A DNA stretch of 64,000 nt from positions 335,639 through 399,638 of the forward strand of contig NZ_JAIZEO010000005.1 of the NCBI RefSeq assembly GCF_024189315.1, in the 5' to 3' direction. Under the pieces are notes generated by a model. That model had not been told where the DNA came from and searched no databases. It saw nothing but the letters and a program-made list of their open reading frames with translations. Position numbers and translations under genes: made by a program. Source of the stretch: Halobacillus sp. A5 (lineage in GTDB: Bacteria; Bacillota; Bacilli; Bacillales; Halobacillaceae). Below, piece after piece: positions 63,401 through 64,000 of this stretch; position 1 is the stretch's first letter; every line of letters starts with the position of its first letter.

Positions 63401-63821
63401 CGGAGAAATGGATTACGCTGGATTCTTCTCTGTGACTGCCGGGAAAGGAATCCGCGATCAATCCATTAAGTTGAAAGATCAGGGAGAATACTTGAAGAGT
63501 CACGCTCTGCAGGCTCTTGCTTTAGAAACAGCAGAAGGACTGGCCGAACATATTCACCAGCTCATGCGTGATAAATGGGGATTCCCGGATGCAGTGGATT
63601 TCACCATGCAGGAACGCTTTTCCGCAAAATATCAAGGACAGCGTTATTCATTCGGCTACCCGGCCTGTCCGGAACTAGAAGATCAGAAGAAACTATTTAA
63701 ACTCATCCAACCCGAACAGATCGGCGTGGAACTCACCGAAGAATGCATGATGGAGCCCGAAGCCTCCGTCACCGCCATCGTCTTCGCCCACCCCGAAGCC
63801 AGATACTTCAACGTCCATTAA
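60366..63821 (+). CDS. metH: Cobalamin-dependent methionine synthase
   Basis: Protein of 1151 aa with all four modules in order: Hcy-binding barrel with Zn cysteines ([11 protein letters not shown], near 290), pterin-binding barrel ([16 protein letters not shown], from about 340), B12-binding domain with the His ligand in DVHDIGKN (near 725), and a C-terminal AdoMet activation domain ([29 protein letters not shown]). It methylates homocysteine using 5-methyl-THF. ATG at 60366 follows AAAGGA; an in-frame GTG at 60345 is not needed. Coupled to yitJ by overlap. Confidence 0.97.
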   Translation: MKTTPFHQHLSNRILVLDGAMGTMLQDADLSPDDFGGELYDGCNEYLNFTSPGVIDWIHDEYLKSGADIIETNTFGATDLVLDEYELGHLAEEINIKAAQIAKNVADRHSTEERPRFVAGAMGPTTKTLSVTGGTTFVHLTNAYQEQARGLLKGGVDLLLLETSQDMLNVKAAYLGISRAFKELDQEVPLMVSGTIEPMGTTLAGQTIEAFYLSLEHMKPAVVGLNCATGPEFMRDHIRSLSDLATTNVSCYPNAGLPDEEGNYHETPESLAEKIAGFAEKGWLNVVGGCCGTTPDHIRALVEAVKDFEPRKAPDSHAHAVAGIEPFIYEDKNDRPILIGERTNVIGSRKFKRLIAEEKFEEASEIARAQVKKGAQVIDICLADPDRDEVQDMEEFMKQVINKVKVPLIIDSTDVDVIEKALTYSQGKVIINSINLEDGEDRFKEILPLVQQYGAAVVVGTIDEEGMAVTAERKLEIAVRSRNILVEDYGLNESDIIFDPLVFPVGTGDEQYIGSADETVEGIRMIKEKLPNCQTVLGVSNVSFGLPPVGREVLNAVYLYHCTKAGLDYAIVNTEKLERFASIAQEEIDQANELLFETTDATLAKFTAFYRGKKKEVKVPTATMSLPERLAHYVVEGTKEGLIPDLEKALAAYPTPLQIINGPLMDGMAEVGRLFNDNQLIVAEVLQSAEVMKTSVAHLEPHMEKDDTSNKKGKILLATVKGDVHDIGKNLVDIILSNNGFNVVDLGIKVTSTELIEQIKNENPDFVGLSGLLVKSAQQMVLTAQDLKQQRIDIPILVGGAALSRKFTNTKIAPQYEGTVFYAKDAMDGLSLSNRLSHEEDRQLLIEEQREKQEQAITRGAEQAAKKPASTAVAEKPVSTVSKTVPVFKPHDFNQHLLRNYSVAHIEPYINMQMLIGHHLGLKGKFSKLMEQKNEKALHLKEVVDELIEKAQKEGIIQPSALYQFFPAQSDGDDVIIYDPNDHKTIIERFTFPRQNQEPYLCLADYLRSVDSGEMDYAGFFSVTAGKGIRDQSIKLKDQGEYLKSHALQALALETAEGLAEHIHQLMRDKWGFPDAVDFTMQERFSAKYQGQRYSFGYPACPELEDQKKLFKLIQPEQIGVELTEECMMEPEASVTAIVFAHPEARYFNVH

Positions 63822-63844
63822 AAATTCAATTTTTGACACTTTTT

Positions 63845-63887
63845 TTGTACCGGGTACACTTAGTTGTGAAGTGTGTACCCGGTACAA
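63845..63887. repeat. 15-bp inverted repeat next to the array
   Basis: TTGTACCGGGTACAC (63845-63859) and GTGTACCCGGTACAA (63873-63887) form a perfect 15-bp stem with a 13-nt loop, 23 bp after the metH stop. The right arm is also the first unit of the tandem array. It could end metH transcription, although no T-run follows on the plus strand. Confidence 0.75.
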
Positions 63888-64000
63888 CCTGATGCGATTT
63901 CTGTACCCGGTACAACCTGATGCGATTTCTGTACCCGGTACAACCTGATGCGATTTCTGTACCCGGTACAACCTGATGCGATTTCTGTACCCGGTACAAC
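63874..64000. repeat. 28-bp tandem repeat array, at least 4.5 copies
   Basis: Units start at 63874, 63902, 63930, 63958 and 63986. Each begins TGTACCCGGTACAAC, followed by 13 bp starting CTGATGCG. The copies are identical over the visible part; the fifth is cut by the window end. Each unit carries the near-palindrome GTACC-C-GGTAC. Confidence 0.95.

Noticed and set aside
63693..63971. Minus-strand open frame at the window end
   Set aside because: It is a translation of the 28-bp tandem repeats and the metH 3' end in the wrong frame, with no ribosome site.
63874..64000. CRISPR array
   Set aside because: The units are head-to-tail 28-bp copies with no variable spacers and no cas genes nearby.

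Overview
The window looks like chromosomal DNA of a low-GC, Gram-positive, probably moderately halophilic Bacillaceae (Halobacillus-like). Signs are strong AGGAGG ribosome sites, TTG and GTG starts, a SinR-type regulator, a Bacillus-style eps operon, an S-box (SAM-I) riboswitch before methionine genes and an NhaC-type antiporter remnant. The genus is an inference; no rRNA gene is present.

Region 1 (1-8.9 kb, minus strand) is a paeninodin-type lasso peptide locus with two precursor/cyclase pairs that share one maturation set. Reading order is cyclase C1, precursor A1, cyclase C2, precursor A2, HPr-kinase-like K, PqqD-like B1, transglutaminase-like B2, nucleotidyltransferase N and ABC exporter D (cut by the window edge). 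A1 is a near match to paeninodin. A2 has a longer, two-cysteine core starting with Asn.

Region 2 (9.1-38.9 kb, minus strand) is a roughly 30-kb exopolysaccharide operon. It has a Wzz/tyrosine-kinase pair, an EAR-like RNA, EpsC, GalU, EpsD/F/E/G-like proteins, GalE and EpsL/M/N-like proteins (bacillosamine-type sugar). A SinR homologue is embedded in it. A more AT-rich second half carries many glycosyltransferases, a TagD/TagB-like glycerol-phosphate module, a pyruvyltransferase-like protein, an APH-fold kinase, an MsbA-like ABC flippase candidate, and two signal-less surface/tail-like proteins (Fn3 and beta-helix). Its promoter has TTGACA-N17-TAAAAT with a perfect SinR-like dyad in the spacer.

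Region 3 (38.9-39.9 kb) holds a small unannotated RiPP-like gene (A3). Its leader matches the lasso leaders and, like them, it ends in Ser, but its core is Cys/His-rich and has no ring-acceptor acid. A LuxI-like GNAT gene follows it. SinR-like operator elements precede A3, the eps operon and the lasso operon, suggesting one regulon joining matrix production and RiPPs. This is the most novel proposal in the window.

Region 4 (40-64 kb) is mostly housekeeping: an MFS/APH/SDR operon, an acyl-CoA ligase, an NhaC-family pseudogene, RidA, an amidohydrolase, a putative small RNA, a histidine-kinase homologue lacking its phospho-acceptor His, patatin and UspA genes, an IS1182-like remnant between duplicated terminators, a class III aminotransferase with a YjiH transporter, and the SAM-riboswitch-controlled yitJ-metH pair. 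The window ends in a 28-bp tandem repeat array.
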